Notes under the pieces: model-generated
What the model was told of the DNA's origin: nothing
The model's input: only the letters and a program-made list of their open reading frames with translations
The model's database searches: none
Shown here: positions 10,789 through 22,600 of the stretch, one piece after another
Layout: the number at the start of each line of letters is the position of its first letter
Numbering within the stretch: the first letter of the stretch is position 1
Assembly (NCBI RefSeq): GCF_905475465.1
Contig: NC_062256.1
Coordinates: 5,341,662 to 5,405,661, forward strand
Length of the DNA: 64,000 bases
DNA from: Pieris napi
Lineage: Eukaryota; Arthropoda; Insecta; Lepidoptera; Pieridae
Direction of reading: 5' to 3'
Position numbers and translations under genes: made by a program

Positions 10789-11066
10789 TCTTAGAAATCA
10801 CAAACGATAAATAATAAATGTAACAAAACACTCAACCTAGGAAGTTTTATTCCTTACAAAACAATTTTTAATTAACTAAAATACCACAATCAAAATTATA
10901 CGCAACCAGAAGACAATCTTTTACACAACGCCACCATAAATAACAAAAAACTCCCGCGTCTGTCACGTCCGCGCGCCAATCGCCACATTTCCGGTGTTCC
11001 CAGTTCCACTCCTCTCTGTTACCCCTCATTCGGTGCGACTTGCTCTGTGGAGATTGTTTTATAAGA
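10789..11066 (-). repeat. 5' LTR of the Gypsy-type element
   Basis: Identical in my reading to 6586-6863. Gag begins about 117 bp inside it on the minus strand, a short leader. ATAT follows at 11067-11070 as the second target-site copy. Confidence 0.95.
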
Positions 11067-11291
11067 ATATTATAACTTATAAGTATTTGAAGCTAAAATG
11101 CAAGCAATTTTCGTATTAATATGTTGAATAATAATGTAAGCTATTTTCAATTTCTATAAATTCGTTTTAATAAAATGTATCTTTGTTACTTGCAACGATG
11201 CAAATCCTTAGAGATTCAGCTGGTGTAATGCTACGTGCGAAACGAAATATCCAAGATGTGTCAGCATTCAGTTAAGGTCTGGACTAAATGA

Positions 11292-11724
11292 TAATTTTGG
11301 TAAATATTCCGTATCGCGGCACCAGCGATTTTGAGGCAAGTTCTCAGCACTGGTGTTGTTATGATGGCGCATGACCTTTTTTGCCAAAAAAAAATCTAAA
11401 AGTACCCAAAACCGAATCAGAGCACACATCCACGTTGTCTTGGCGCGGAGGAAGAGCAGCCCCCACCCGCTGTAACAAAGCACATAGGCTTGAATAAAAT
11501 GCCTGTGTGTTTGGTACGCAAGGTGGGAGGGGCTGTCCAAAAAACCTATTATTAATATTTTTCGGTTATGTTAGGTTAGTATATTAATGTTTTTTAAATA
11601 AATTGATTTTTTTCATGCGCCATTATAACAATACTAGTTGATGTTTACAGATAATAACGCGACTGTAAAAAAAAATCAGCCTCAAAATCGCTGGTGCCGC
11701 CATTCGGAATATTTACCATAATTA
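11292..11724. repeat. Foldback element with about 90-bp imperfect inverted arms
   Basis: The left arm (11292-11380) includes GGTAAATATTCCG, GCGGCACCAGCGATTTTGAG and ATGATGGCGCATGA. The right arm (11610-11724) contains the reverse complement of all three in mirror order. The spacer is about 230 bp. The 90-codon frame on the minus strand here has no recognisable domain. This looks like a MITE or foldback element. Confidence 0.75.
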
Positions 11725-12766
11725 GTAATTAATTAGCTGACCAAAATAAAACATCGAATTATTAGTAAAATTTTATTAAGTCTACAAAAATAATACCATG
11801 GAATACAACAGCCAAATTTTGTCAAAATTGGAATGGACCAGCTTAAAAAAAACCCTAAAATGGCACTATTTTAATCGTCTGATCAATGTCATGTGACTAG
11901 TATAATCTATGGAAGATCTATTACTTTCACAACACGTGACTATATAAAAACTGGATTAAAGCGTAAATATTTGCCCTAAATATGAATATCAACGTTACAA
12001 ATACTGAAACGTACACACACCTAAACTATTGAGTGCAGCCACATTTTTTATTTCATTTATAAAAACATTTTACTTGTAACTATCACGATGTTTTGGAAAA
12101 ATCGCGTCTCGTATTATTTTTATACTAAACATGAATGTATAATACAAGTCTTAAAATGGAAAATGACTCACTATTGGTATAATATAAGCCTTAATATATT
12201 GCGACATTAATTAATTAATAATGAATAAAATTTAAAGGAATCGCGTTAGAGTTTTATATGTAAAATGCAGTAAATTTAAATACATCTAAGTTAAATTGGT
12301 GTTATCAATTTTTTTTTCTAATGAGTATTCAAATTAAATGTTACGCTACATTTCAATTCTAATTTTAAATATTATACGTAATTTAATGCGAATATTATTA
12401 TTTGTTCTATTTAGGCTATAAATAACAATACTATAGAAGTGTAAAAACTTTTTTTATTTGTTACCGTGTTTTTTTTTAATTAGTTCCATTTTTTAATTTA
12501 AATTTAGAATTTTGGAACCTTTTCGGAGTTGATTTCATTTATAAATTCAAGTTTCGAACTTTGTGACATTTTGGAATTCGTTCCATTTTTGAATTCAAGT
12601 TCTTCCATAGTATTGTATTTATTTAATTTATCAAAAATACTGCGACAGAAAATATTTCACATATTTATTTTGTACTTTTAATGGAAACAGAGGATAACAT
12701 TGCCGTTGAGTTTTAAAAATTAGAGCTGTCACACACAAAATAAAACGCAATTTTTGGAGATTATTG
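11725..12766. other. AT-rich stretch without a gene
   Basis: No coding or RNA signal seen. At 12470-12610 the motifs TTCCATTTTT, TTTGGAA and TTCAAGTTC recur with varied spacing, giving a loosely repetitive look. Confidence 0.5.
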
Positions 12767-12915
12767 ACCCCCCCTCCCCCCATGTAACTCGCCGTAACGT
12801 TTTTCAGTACCCAAGTAATTAACGTTTAACGCGTAATTTAATCCCCACCCCGCATCTTAACGTTTTACAAAAGGAAAAAAATTCGTTACATAATACTTAA
12901 ACGCTCCCATATACA
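12767..12915 (-). repeat. Dispersed repeat rich in CGTTACG, copy 1
   Basis: Read on the minus strand it shares GGGAGCGTTTAAGTATTA, GTAACGAATTTT, TTTTGTAAAACGTTA, GATGCGGGG and GGGTACTGAAAAACGTTACG, in that order, with 41555-41775. A run of Cs lies at its left border. It is probably a DNA transposon fragment; superfamily unknown. Confidence 0.7.
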
Positions 12916-13008
12916 TAAATATCAATTGTTTGAGGATCTTTTTTTGATTTTATTTTAAAAAATTAAATTAAATTTTGAATAATGCGATTTGCCGCACTGA
13001 CTACTATA

Positions 13009-13066
13009 AATTCCAACATTATTTGAAATTAAAACCAAATTTAATTTTGAAATAATGTTAGAATTA
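13009..13066. repeat. Hairpin-forming palindrome
   Basis: AATTCCAACATTATTTGAAA is mirrored by TTTGAAATAATGTTAGAATT, with a short AT-rich centre and one or two mismatches. Arms are about 24 bp. Possibly a tiny MITE. Confidence 0.65.
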
Positions 13067-13090
13067 CGGCAATGGTCATTATAGTATGTA

Positions 13091-13096
13091 TTTATT
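13091..13096 (-). terminator. Possible poly(A) signal of Grip84
   Basis: TTTATT on the plus strand reads AATAAA on the minus strand, about 425 bp beyond the Grip84 stop codon. It is the first canonical hexamer I see. Weak evidence in AT-rich DNA. Confidence 0.25.
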
Positions 13097-13520
13097 AATT
13101 TTATGCGAATAAAATGTAAGTATATGAATTAATTTTAAACAATGGAGTATTACTTATTGTACCCTTAGCGTGAGCAATACATGATCGAATAATTCCAATT
13201 TGTATTTAAATTTTAAGCAGCGCTCTGTGGACATATTTGGAACTAATATATAAAATAGTATTCGCGTCGTTAATATGGAAGACGCGTTCTATCGAAAACA
13301 ATATTAACGTATACTAATTAACAAATGTATCGTAAAGTTTGTGCTAAACGTACTTTTACCTAAAAGTAAAACCAGAATATTTTTCCAGAGATTCAATACA
13401 ATATCTAGACATCAATAAAATTCGAAAATGATACACAAAAAGTATGGCAATTAAATTTTGACATGGCAAATATCATCACACAGCTGTGACGCGTGGCGCG
13501 CGAGTGCGCGTCTTCCGCCG

Positions 13521-13608
13521 CTAGGTGGCGCGCATATCAACACATAGGAACTTGCCGTCAGCGCAGAACTTTTCTAACTGCTTCGCGTAGTACGTGTTGA
13601 ATTTCAAC
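13521..13608 (-). CDS. Grip84: Grip84 exon 15 (last coding exon)
   Basis: Acceptor TATTCTAG, then one base completing an Arg codon, then [14 protein letters not shown] and a TAG stop at 13521-13523. The LKFNTYY motif matches the end of GCP proteins (human LDFNGFY). Codons 790-818. Confidence 0.85.
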
Positions 13609-16600
13609 CTAGAATATACCAAATTAAAAAAAACCATTTACAAAAACGGACTAAAAGGACGTAATGGTACGCAATTTTTATCAAAAATAAAATAAATATT
13701 CCGCTGTTTTTTAGAGAACAAAAGCAAACGGGCTGAAGTATATCCTGATGTTAAGGAATACCGCCCACGGACTCTATGAATGCCAGAGGGCTCGCGAGTG
13801 CATTACCGGCCTTTTAACCTTTAAGATATGGAGATACTTACTAATTTCAGTATTAAATGAATATATTAATAATGAATTTTACGAAGTTACAAAAATTGAT
13901 ATAAAATCAGCAGAATAATGAAAAACAATTGAATTATATATATCCTATAAACCTATAGCTTAAAATCCGTCTTATATAAACATATATATTCCAAATTCAT
14001 GAGAAAAGTACCTGGCAGATATATTGAGAAGTTTGTTGGTATTATTGTCGCGGGCCATCCTCTCAATAATAGCGAGTACGGAGAGTAATCCCGCCGTAAA
14101 ACGAAGGCCGTATCGGGACACGGATTGAGAGAAGGAGTCCGCTGATCCACTGCTCGTTGTACCACATGTGTTCTCCTGAAACATTTAAAATAGTACATTA
14201 ACGCTTATAACCCCGAATTTATTACATTATTTACATATCTCGAAGTTTCGAGAATGAACGACTCATTGTGTCATTAACAAAGACCACAAACAAATATTTT
14301 AAAGTAATAATAATATAGCTTTATTTTATTCTATAAGAAATACAAACACATATACGCAAGACATTAACAGTAAGTAATTAAGTAAAATATTGTATTTATA
14401 TTGACCCCCCACGGGTAAAAGCCTCCTCCACAATTTTCTATTTTTTGCTATCTCCAGCCGTTTCCCCCCTCTTTTAAAGCAATTGTTTTAGTAAAACAAA
14501 CGCAGACTTATCAGTTTTTATTATACATGGAAAAATCCGAACTAAAAACGTCTTGATTAACGAAGGTTCGCTGCCGAAGTAGTTATGAAAAATAAATAAA
14601 TCGTAAAACTTACACATTTATAGATAAATTATGTAAACAACTATGCAAGTGAAAATTACAAATATACTTGTAATACAACTAACAACCGGGTTCTATATTT
14701 AACGAGTCGTAGATTTTTCTATATAATTTTGACTATACAGATCCTAAGAGCTGTTAGTGTTCAGACCTTTTTGGTATCCCGCGCATGGACTGCAGTCCCA
14801 ATAACTAGCTAACTTTAATATTAAAAAAATCGATTTCCATTTTAATATCTGGTGATCTGATGTCGCAAACTTTGAATCACGTGGTACTGAACTGGTACAA
14901 TAACTGTAGTAGAGAGCGAAAAATGTACGGCTCGCTTCGTATTTTGAATATAAAACCCTATTTTGTTACTACTAATTGAAGTAATAAAATAAAATTAACA
15001 ACAATAAACTAACTTACCGGAATGTTCTAATAAAAGTCATGAAAAATAAAGAGAAACATCAATGATTTTGTACACAAATACTACATAGACACTTTTAAAT
15101 GTCTAAGCATTGTTGCCATGCCGAAAAAATTGGAGTGTTATATTTATAATTACAAAAAAAATCTGTAGACACCATCGAAAAAATGGTACCAAAAATTATT
15201 AGAAAATTATTAAAACTGCGTAAAACAATTTTTTTAAAAGAACCCTGATGATTTTATATCAATTATGAATAGAACAATTTGCGAATAGGAATCTTTTATC
15301 TCTAGAATAACAAATATTTCAGCATGGTAACTCAAAGCTAGGATATTGTGTATAATCTGTTAGTGATAGATAGGAAAAAATTAGATGTTAAACTAGTGTA
15401 AGCTATATACATCTAAAATTGAGATTAGTACTTTATGAATACTTTTTAATGAACATCTGTAGTAATTACAGATAACTGTACTGGTCATAAAATGACAGTG
15501 ATCTGTGCTAGTGACGTTGACAGCTGACAGTGCGCAATGACAATTTGTATACCTCTATATAATCTGTATTGTCATACGTAGTTCCGAGCATACTGTTAAG
15601 CTCTGCATCCACGAAGTACTTGTGCATCTCCTTTGCCAATTACGATAGCGTAAACAATAGAATAACAAATTAGAATGCTTTTCACGAAAGAGGTCATAGG
15701 TTATATTGTAGCCAGCCACACCATTTAAGACTTGTATATTTTTTACAGTTTAGTAACAAAACACAGAAGAAAAAAAATGTGTGCGTGTACTAGTGTACAC
15801 ACGTAAGAAGTGAAACCTCTTTATGACCTTATTTTTCGAAAAATGATCTACTATATGCAACTTTACAGAAATTGGTTAAATAAAGTTAAATTAGATAAAA
15901 TTTAACAAAAGGCTTTTATTATTATAGACAACAAATACATGTATTTAATTTTACCTTATTACTACTAAGATTATTACAGAATTTCATTAATTGTAATAGA
16001 ATTATTACTATCATTTTAATCGTTATTATATATTTATGTTATTAATATAAATTTTATACATTTTATGAACGCACTACACGGTTTTTGACACATAAATAAT
16101 AATGATTTAAAAGCATAATTTAAATATAACGTGAAAAAAATATCAAATATAAATAACAGTATGTTGCGGTAAGCCTGAAGTTAGTTTTCAGAGGTAGGCA
16201 AACTTCACAAACAACAAACTTGCAACTAATCAATAAATTGGATCCGATCCAATAGATGGCGCGTAACGGAAAAATGTGTCGCGTACCGCGTACGTAATTT
16301 TTTTTCCAACGTCGATAAAGAAGTTCCACTTCAAAAACTTTTTTATTACGTATATAATTAATTGAAATTCTCAATTTCAATACATTTTTACAGTGACATT
16401 GTTTGTTTACTGTGTAATATTTCAAAAACAAAAGATGGCGCGACTTGTATGACTTCTTTCCCGGAACAGATATCAAGTTTGCAATAATAAGCATTAAGAA
16501 GAAGTCAATAAAGCAAAACTGTAATTTATAGAAGTTCTGTAACCTTAGGTTTCCTAGAAAAGCGGTGCCGTTATCCAACGGCTGTAATGTAACGTTGGGT

Positions 16601-19600
16601 GACGTCACCTATACGTTGTCTATAAATAACATCGGAGTAGGTTTTCTAGAGAACGTTGAGTGTCACCGTAACGTCAAATAGTGGTGTTGTCATTTGCATG
16701 ACGGCCGTCATAGCGGTGATAACGTTTTTGAAGTGAAACTTGTTTATCGGGGTTGGAAAAAAATTTAGTGTAACATTTTTCGGTTACGCGTCACATGTTT
16801 CGGTTACGCGTCACATTTGACCGTTACGCGCGTCTTTTTGTCGTCCCTACCACGGTTGATTCGAAGAGATTCTAAACCATTAATAACAAAAATTTATAAT
16901 AACTATAACAATGATACTAAAAATTATATTACAATTTATGAAATTCTGTAATAATCTTAGTGGTAATAAGGTAAAATGAAATAATTGTATTATTTGTATT
17001 CAAGTCTGTGATATTAAAAGCCTTTTGTTAAACTTTATCTAATTTAACTTTATTTAACCAATTTCTGTAAAGTTTTTTTTTTGTTAAAGTTAATTTTTCG
17101 AAAAATAAGGTCATAAAGAAGTTTCACTTCTAACGTGTGTACACTAGTACACGCACATTTTTTTTTTTGCGTGTAGCGGTGCCCAAATTTAATTAATCCA
17201 TGAGTGGAAACGTGACTTGGACGAGCGAAAATGATGTTTTTTTGCATTATGTTAAAAAGTAAAGACGGCCGTTATTAACAACCGTAAAATTACGGCCGTT
17301 AGTTAACGGCTCCGCTTTTCTAGGAAACCTAAGCTTTATAACAGAATAATACATTTTAGACAATTTATTAAAATATCATAAAAAGCGACTGATTATATTA
17401 AAACAGCTCTTCTGATAATACAGCTACATTAAAAGACAGTCTAAGAAGCGACTCCAATAATTGCTTTAACCATTGCCTCAACGATAAATAGAATCATGCA
17501 AGGAATTAACAACTCTAAAAACCTGGATGAAGGTGCAAAATTGCACGCAAACAAGAAGAAGAGTCGTGAACGCCTTGAGCAGCTGTGGGCTCGTCAGCAT
17601 ACAATCACCGAGACAGGACTCCAAGAAATCATTGTGACGCTCCAGAACTTCATCTACGTTGTTCACCTGAAAATTGTTTATTCCTTATAAGTATGTATTA
17701 CATTGTGTATGATTTGGGAACCGTTTTAAGTAAAAAATAGCTGTACCAGCTCTTCCATAACAAACTGAATGCTTAATTCCGAGACTTAGACTAAATTTGG
17801 CTTACATATGTCAAAAACGTGAAGTTCAACTCTGAAATGTAGGTACCTTTCGTTTTGAAAATGTTAGTTTTCCTTAAAAACAATATTTTATACTATAATA
17901 AACTAAAATATAGTGGTTGCCTGGTAGAGATCGCTCGAAAGCGATAAGGCCGCCAGTCGCAGTCCTAATCATTTAATTATATCAATTGTATTATGTTTCT
18001 GCAACGAAGTTTTTTTTTTTAAAGACTATTCACACCAATTGACCTAGTCCCATGCTAAGCTGGTGAAGCTTGTGTTATGGGTACTAGGCAACGGATATAC
18101 ATACATATTATAGATAGATAGACATATAAATACATATTTAAACACCCAAGACCTAAGCACAGCACCAAATGCTCATCACATCGATGTTCGTCTCAGCCGG
18201 GGATCGAACCCGGGACCCGTGGATTCGCAGTCAGGGGTACTAACCACTAGACCATTGAATCGTCAAAGTGTTAATGAATAAATAAACTTTATTTATAGTA
18301 TTGTCTTTTATTGACATAATCTTTACACATTTAAAGAAAAAACTTTTTAACCGGATTAAAGTTATGTATTATTACAAATTTACAATTATTTAACATAATT
18401 TCAAATTTTACCGACGCGGTTTCGCGTGCTTTACAGCGTGCGTAGTCACGGTGACTGAAGACAAAAGGTGTTGGATGTCAAAAAGTATTACAGTTATAGA
18501 AAAACGTTGCATTATCTATATTTATTTGCATTTGCAACATTATTTAGCCAACGACGACAGTCCTAAACTAATGTTTCAAAATTTCTCGAAAAGTAGAATT
18601 AGTAAGTAAAGAAAATTACTAGATTTTATGAACGCCGCAACCCAGCGCATTTCGTGCTGTAGTTGGGAAGTCTATTCTATTGGCTATCATATCTAATATG
18701 TTGTCAGAGCTGCCTCACATTGTTGCAAAAAAGCGTACCAATTCTTGAAAGGCCGACAACGCACTTGCGAGCCTTCTGGCATTGTGAGTGTCCATGGGCG
18801 GCGGTATCACTTAACATCAGGTGAGCCTCCTGCCCGTTTGCCTCCTATTACATTAAAAAAAAAAAAATTAATCCGCGCCTCTGTAGACATTCCTCATGCG
18901 CTGCAGACTCGAAGAAACAACCAACTTAATAAACTTAAAGAATAAATCTGAGAACTTATCTTACTAATCACCACTTAAGTTTTCAAGTATTCAAGAGGTA
19001 TGAGTCATTAATGATCTATTAGATAATATACTTATTATGACAAAATGACGTAACTACTTAAGAAGACATCTAAAGTTTAAGTGGCTAAATTGTTAACACG
19101 ATCCCTTTGACAAAACTAATGTAACAAATATTACGTATTTGATATTTGAACAAAATAACGCGTCTCCACAATTACGGCACATCTTAATTATATTCATCAT
19201 TTTCATTAATTCATCTGTATGTATGTAACATACAGATGAAGCTAATATAAAGCGTACCGACTCCTTCGGACTCGATTTTGACCCACTTTTAACGGACAGA
19301 TTTAATTCAAACTTTGCGCACCTGTCAAAGATCGATGACAATGCAATAATCCGAAAAAAAAATAACTAAAAAATAAATAATACTTTAAAAACAGTAAAAA
19401 AACACGTTTTTAAAGCACATCAAACTAAAAAGTGAAAAATAATTCCTAATTTAGGCTGAAAATGGTAATGAACAAAAAATACTGGTATTATTGTGAAAAA
19501 GCGTGGGTTGCTCGATAGACAAAAAATATGGCACTATTATTTTTCATAGAAAAATGCTTCATAAATCAATTGTAGCTAAAAAAAAGTACATCATTTAAAC

Positions 19601-22600
19601 AAACCCTCTCGAACGGATATAAACACGAATTAATACTATAAGTATGAATGTATCTAAGACAAAGACAAGTCCAGCATAGGGGCTTCGCGATCCTTTAAAA
19701 AGTATTTTGTATTGTTTTCATCGATATTTATGTAGCAATTTACCGTAGCAATCCGTTTTCAAAGTACTATCATGAACTATTTCAAGGCCTAAGTACTTTT
19801 CAATCACCATACATATTGCTTGTATACAAAAACTCTGTCTCGTACAATGAGTAATAACCTTGTGACGTTACAGAGCAACGCCTACGAAAAATCGAAAAAA
19901 CCGCTCCGCCCACAAACACTTGCAAAACCAAATTGCATACGTAAATGACAAGTATTTTGAAATAATTATTTACCCGGCGTGGTATCGACTACTTAATCAC
20001 TGTATGAAACACATATAAATAATCACCAGTAGTGAGAAAACTCATTTCATTACTCAGAAAATGACTAATTTATAAAAAATTAAACCCAGATTATCTAGGC
20101 TTCTCATAGCGCGTTCTTTGACATCTATTAACTTCTTTATATCAAAACTAAACTTAACTAAAAAATAATCTCTCTCTGTTCATTACAGCGTAAACACAAT
20201 TAGACAGAAAGAGTCAAAAAGTTACTAAAAACTGTATATAAGTACTGTAAATAAAATCACTTTGATATAAATTCAACTTTAATCACTTGTATCATTTAAT
20301 TAAATAATTTCCGAAAACCACTTTACAAATATTATAACCATCAGTAATTGAGTTAACCATTAGAGCAGGCTCAGCAAGTTTCCGCCTACCATTCGACTGC
20401 GCTCGCGCACTCAGTCGTAGTGTTTGAGTGGCGCGCCCGTCAGTTAATTCGCGGACCAATAGCAAAGTCAGTGAAATAAGTGATTGTGGTGTTTCAGTGT
20501 TTTTTAATTCAGGTTTGGATTAATTCAATAATTTTCCACAAATATATGACTATTTCATTTCAGTAAAGCGTCCTTTAAAGAGTGTTGATCAATTTACGTC
20601 GTTGGTCAAAGGTCTTATCCTTATTAAAGCTTTGTAAGCGGTTTGCAGTTGAATATTGAAACATATTCAAGTCAAAAATATTTAGTTATATATGATAGAA
20701 GAAAAACACATATTAACAACATATTAATACAATTCAGTTGCAAAAAATTAATCCTATTCGAAGAATTTACTACTTCTAATTTGAAAAAGGAACATCGTCA
20801 AACAAAGCATTATTAAATGTAGCTTTTTATTATTATCAAACAAAATTAAGAAGCAGCATATGGCTGTAATACTACATGTGTCGACTGAACCCTTGAACAA
20901 GGTCATGACGTCATTATGGTGATGCAGGACATGCGGGTCTGATAAATGGGAATCGCAAGTGATAAAGTGATACATCCCGTCTGCTTTACAACACACAATA
21001 GTCAACCTAAACAAAACATAATGTATATCAAATTTATTAACATGTTAATGGTGGCAAGTGGTCAATTAATTATAAAATCGACTGTGTTTTGTTTATCAAT
21101 TTCAATATCAATTTATACAAACATTTCACAATTAAAAATCGACTGTGTTTTGTTTATCAATTTCAATATCAATTTATAGAAACATTTCACAATTAAAAAC
21201 CGACTGTGTTTTGTTTATCAACGATTTAGGAATTGTTGACATTTATAGAAACATTTCACACACACACAGCTTATTCCTTCATGAGACTATAATTTTAAAT
21301 ACGAAACAAATTTGTGATAAATAGGATTAAAAATACATTATGTGGATATGTTGAAAACAAAGAATTGATCCATCACAATTTGTTTTCGTTCAAGTGCCGT
21401 TATCAAACTGTTTCATAACTTAAGCAATTCGTGTTAAAAATTATCAATTTCTTATAAGTATTGGACATAGTAGAATTATTTAAATTATTCAACAAATTTC
21501 ATTGTAACTAATAAAATGTATGCACAGCTAAAAATAGGTACAATGCACAGCTATTGCAAATGCAATGTCAGGTTCTAGTAACTGGTTAGCTTCATGCTTG
21601 CAAATGGCTGATTAATGTACATCGACATACCTTATTAGCGATATCAATGACAACATAGATTTAAAAGTGCCTTTTACATGAAATTTTGCTACACACGTAT
21701 ATTCAGAATTAAGCGACTCTCAGGCCGAGGATCTCCTTCAAATCTTTTCCAGTAAAGAGTTGCGCCACTCTTTTCTTCATGTCATATTTTCTTATATTGA
21801 AGGCATATTTTATATTTAAATTCAAAAATCATTTAATCATATACTATGTAACACAATGTACACTTATGATCGTCAAAAAAAAATGTATATGAAATGCTTC
21901 TAACTTTACATTTCGTACCAGTTCTCAAATCAAAGGCGTGGCGCGGAGAGAAGAACTGGCAAAAAATTCTCCGCCACTCCTTTTAATCGCCATGTTTTTT
22001 TTACACAACATTTGTAAGGAGCTGCAACCATTATTGTTCCACATGACATCTTAAGTAATTAATAATAATAACATAAATTAAAAACAAAGACATGTCCTCT
22101 ATCAGCAGGAGGCATGGTGAAATAGAAGCACGCACTTACGTTCTCGTAGGAACGCAAACACATAGTCGAAATAACTAATATCACCGCATACACGAATTCA
22201 AGTACGACCAGTCACCACAAATACACAGTACACTAATAAATATTGTATTCATTTGATATTCGTATATAGCTATAGCATAACCATTCTCTTTGTCTCATTT
22301 ATAAATTATCTTTATACACAGTGATCAGCCTTTTGTAGCTCACGCAGTCATCCATTTTTCTTTGATACCTTACAATATTTTCCATATACTGTTATACCCT
22401 TAGTATGTAAGCTACATATATATATAGTATGTTAAGGGACGGCTCATTTACCAAGTGGGAGCAGAGATAGTTTCGTTTCTTAACAAAAAGACATATGTTT
22501 TCTTTCTTCTAATTTCGAACTGATTTTTTTAAAGACTATTTTAAATTCCCATACGAACAAGTGCACACATATGGAAATATCAAAGTATCTACTGTACTCC

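Larger units (their letters stand above)
6582..11070 (-). mobile_element. Gypsy-type LTR retrotransposon, internally deleted, with ATAT target duplication
   Basis: Two direct 278-bp repeats (6586-6863 and 10789-11066) bound the element, and each is bordered by the short inverted repeat TCTTA/TAAGA. The four bases outside are ATAT on both sides (6582-6585 and 11067-11070), a good target-site duplication. Internally, on the minus strand, come gag (10671 to 9597), then RT, RNase H and integrase pieces down to about 7538, then a 66-bp minisatellite and the 3' LTR. Reading frames change at least six times. Protease and the first half of RT are missing. A tRNA primer site and polypurine tract were not obvious. 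Zinc-binding and GPY/F features of the integrase resemble Gypsy lineages such as Mdg3, but clade assignment is tentative. Confidence 0.93.

Noticed and set aside
11268..11540. 90-codon minus frame
   Set aside because: It lies over one arm and the spacer of the foldback element and shows no domain.
16120..16608. 162-codon minus-strand frame in Grip84 intron 13
   Set aside because: It spans the end of MITE copy A and the start of the CTTAGGTTTCC element, has no domain and low-complexity composition. Judged a chance frame.
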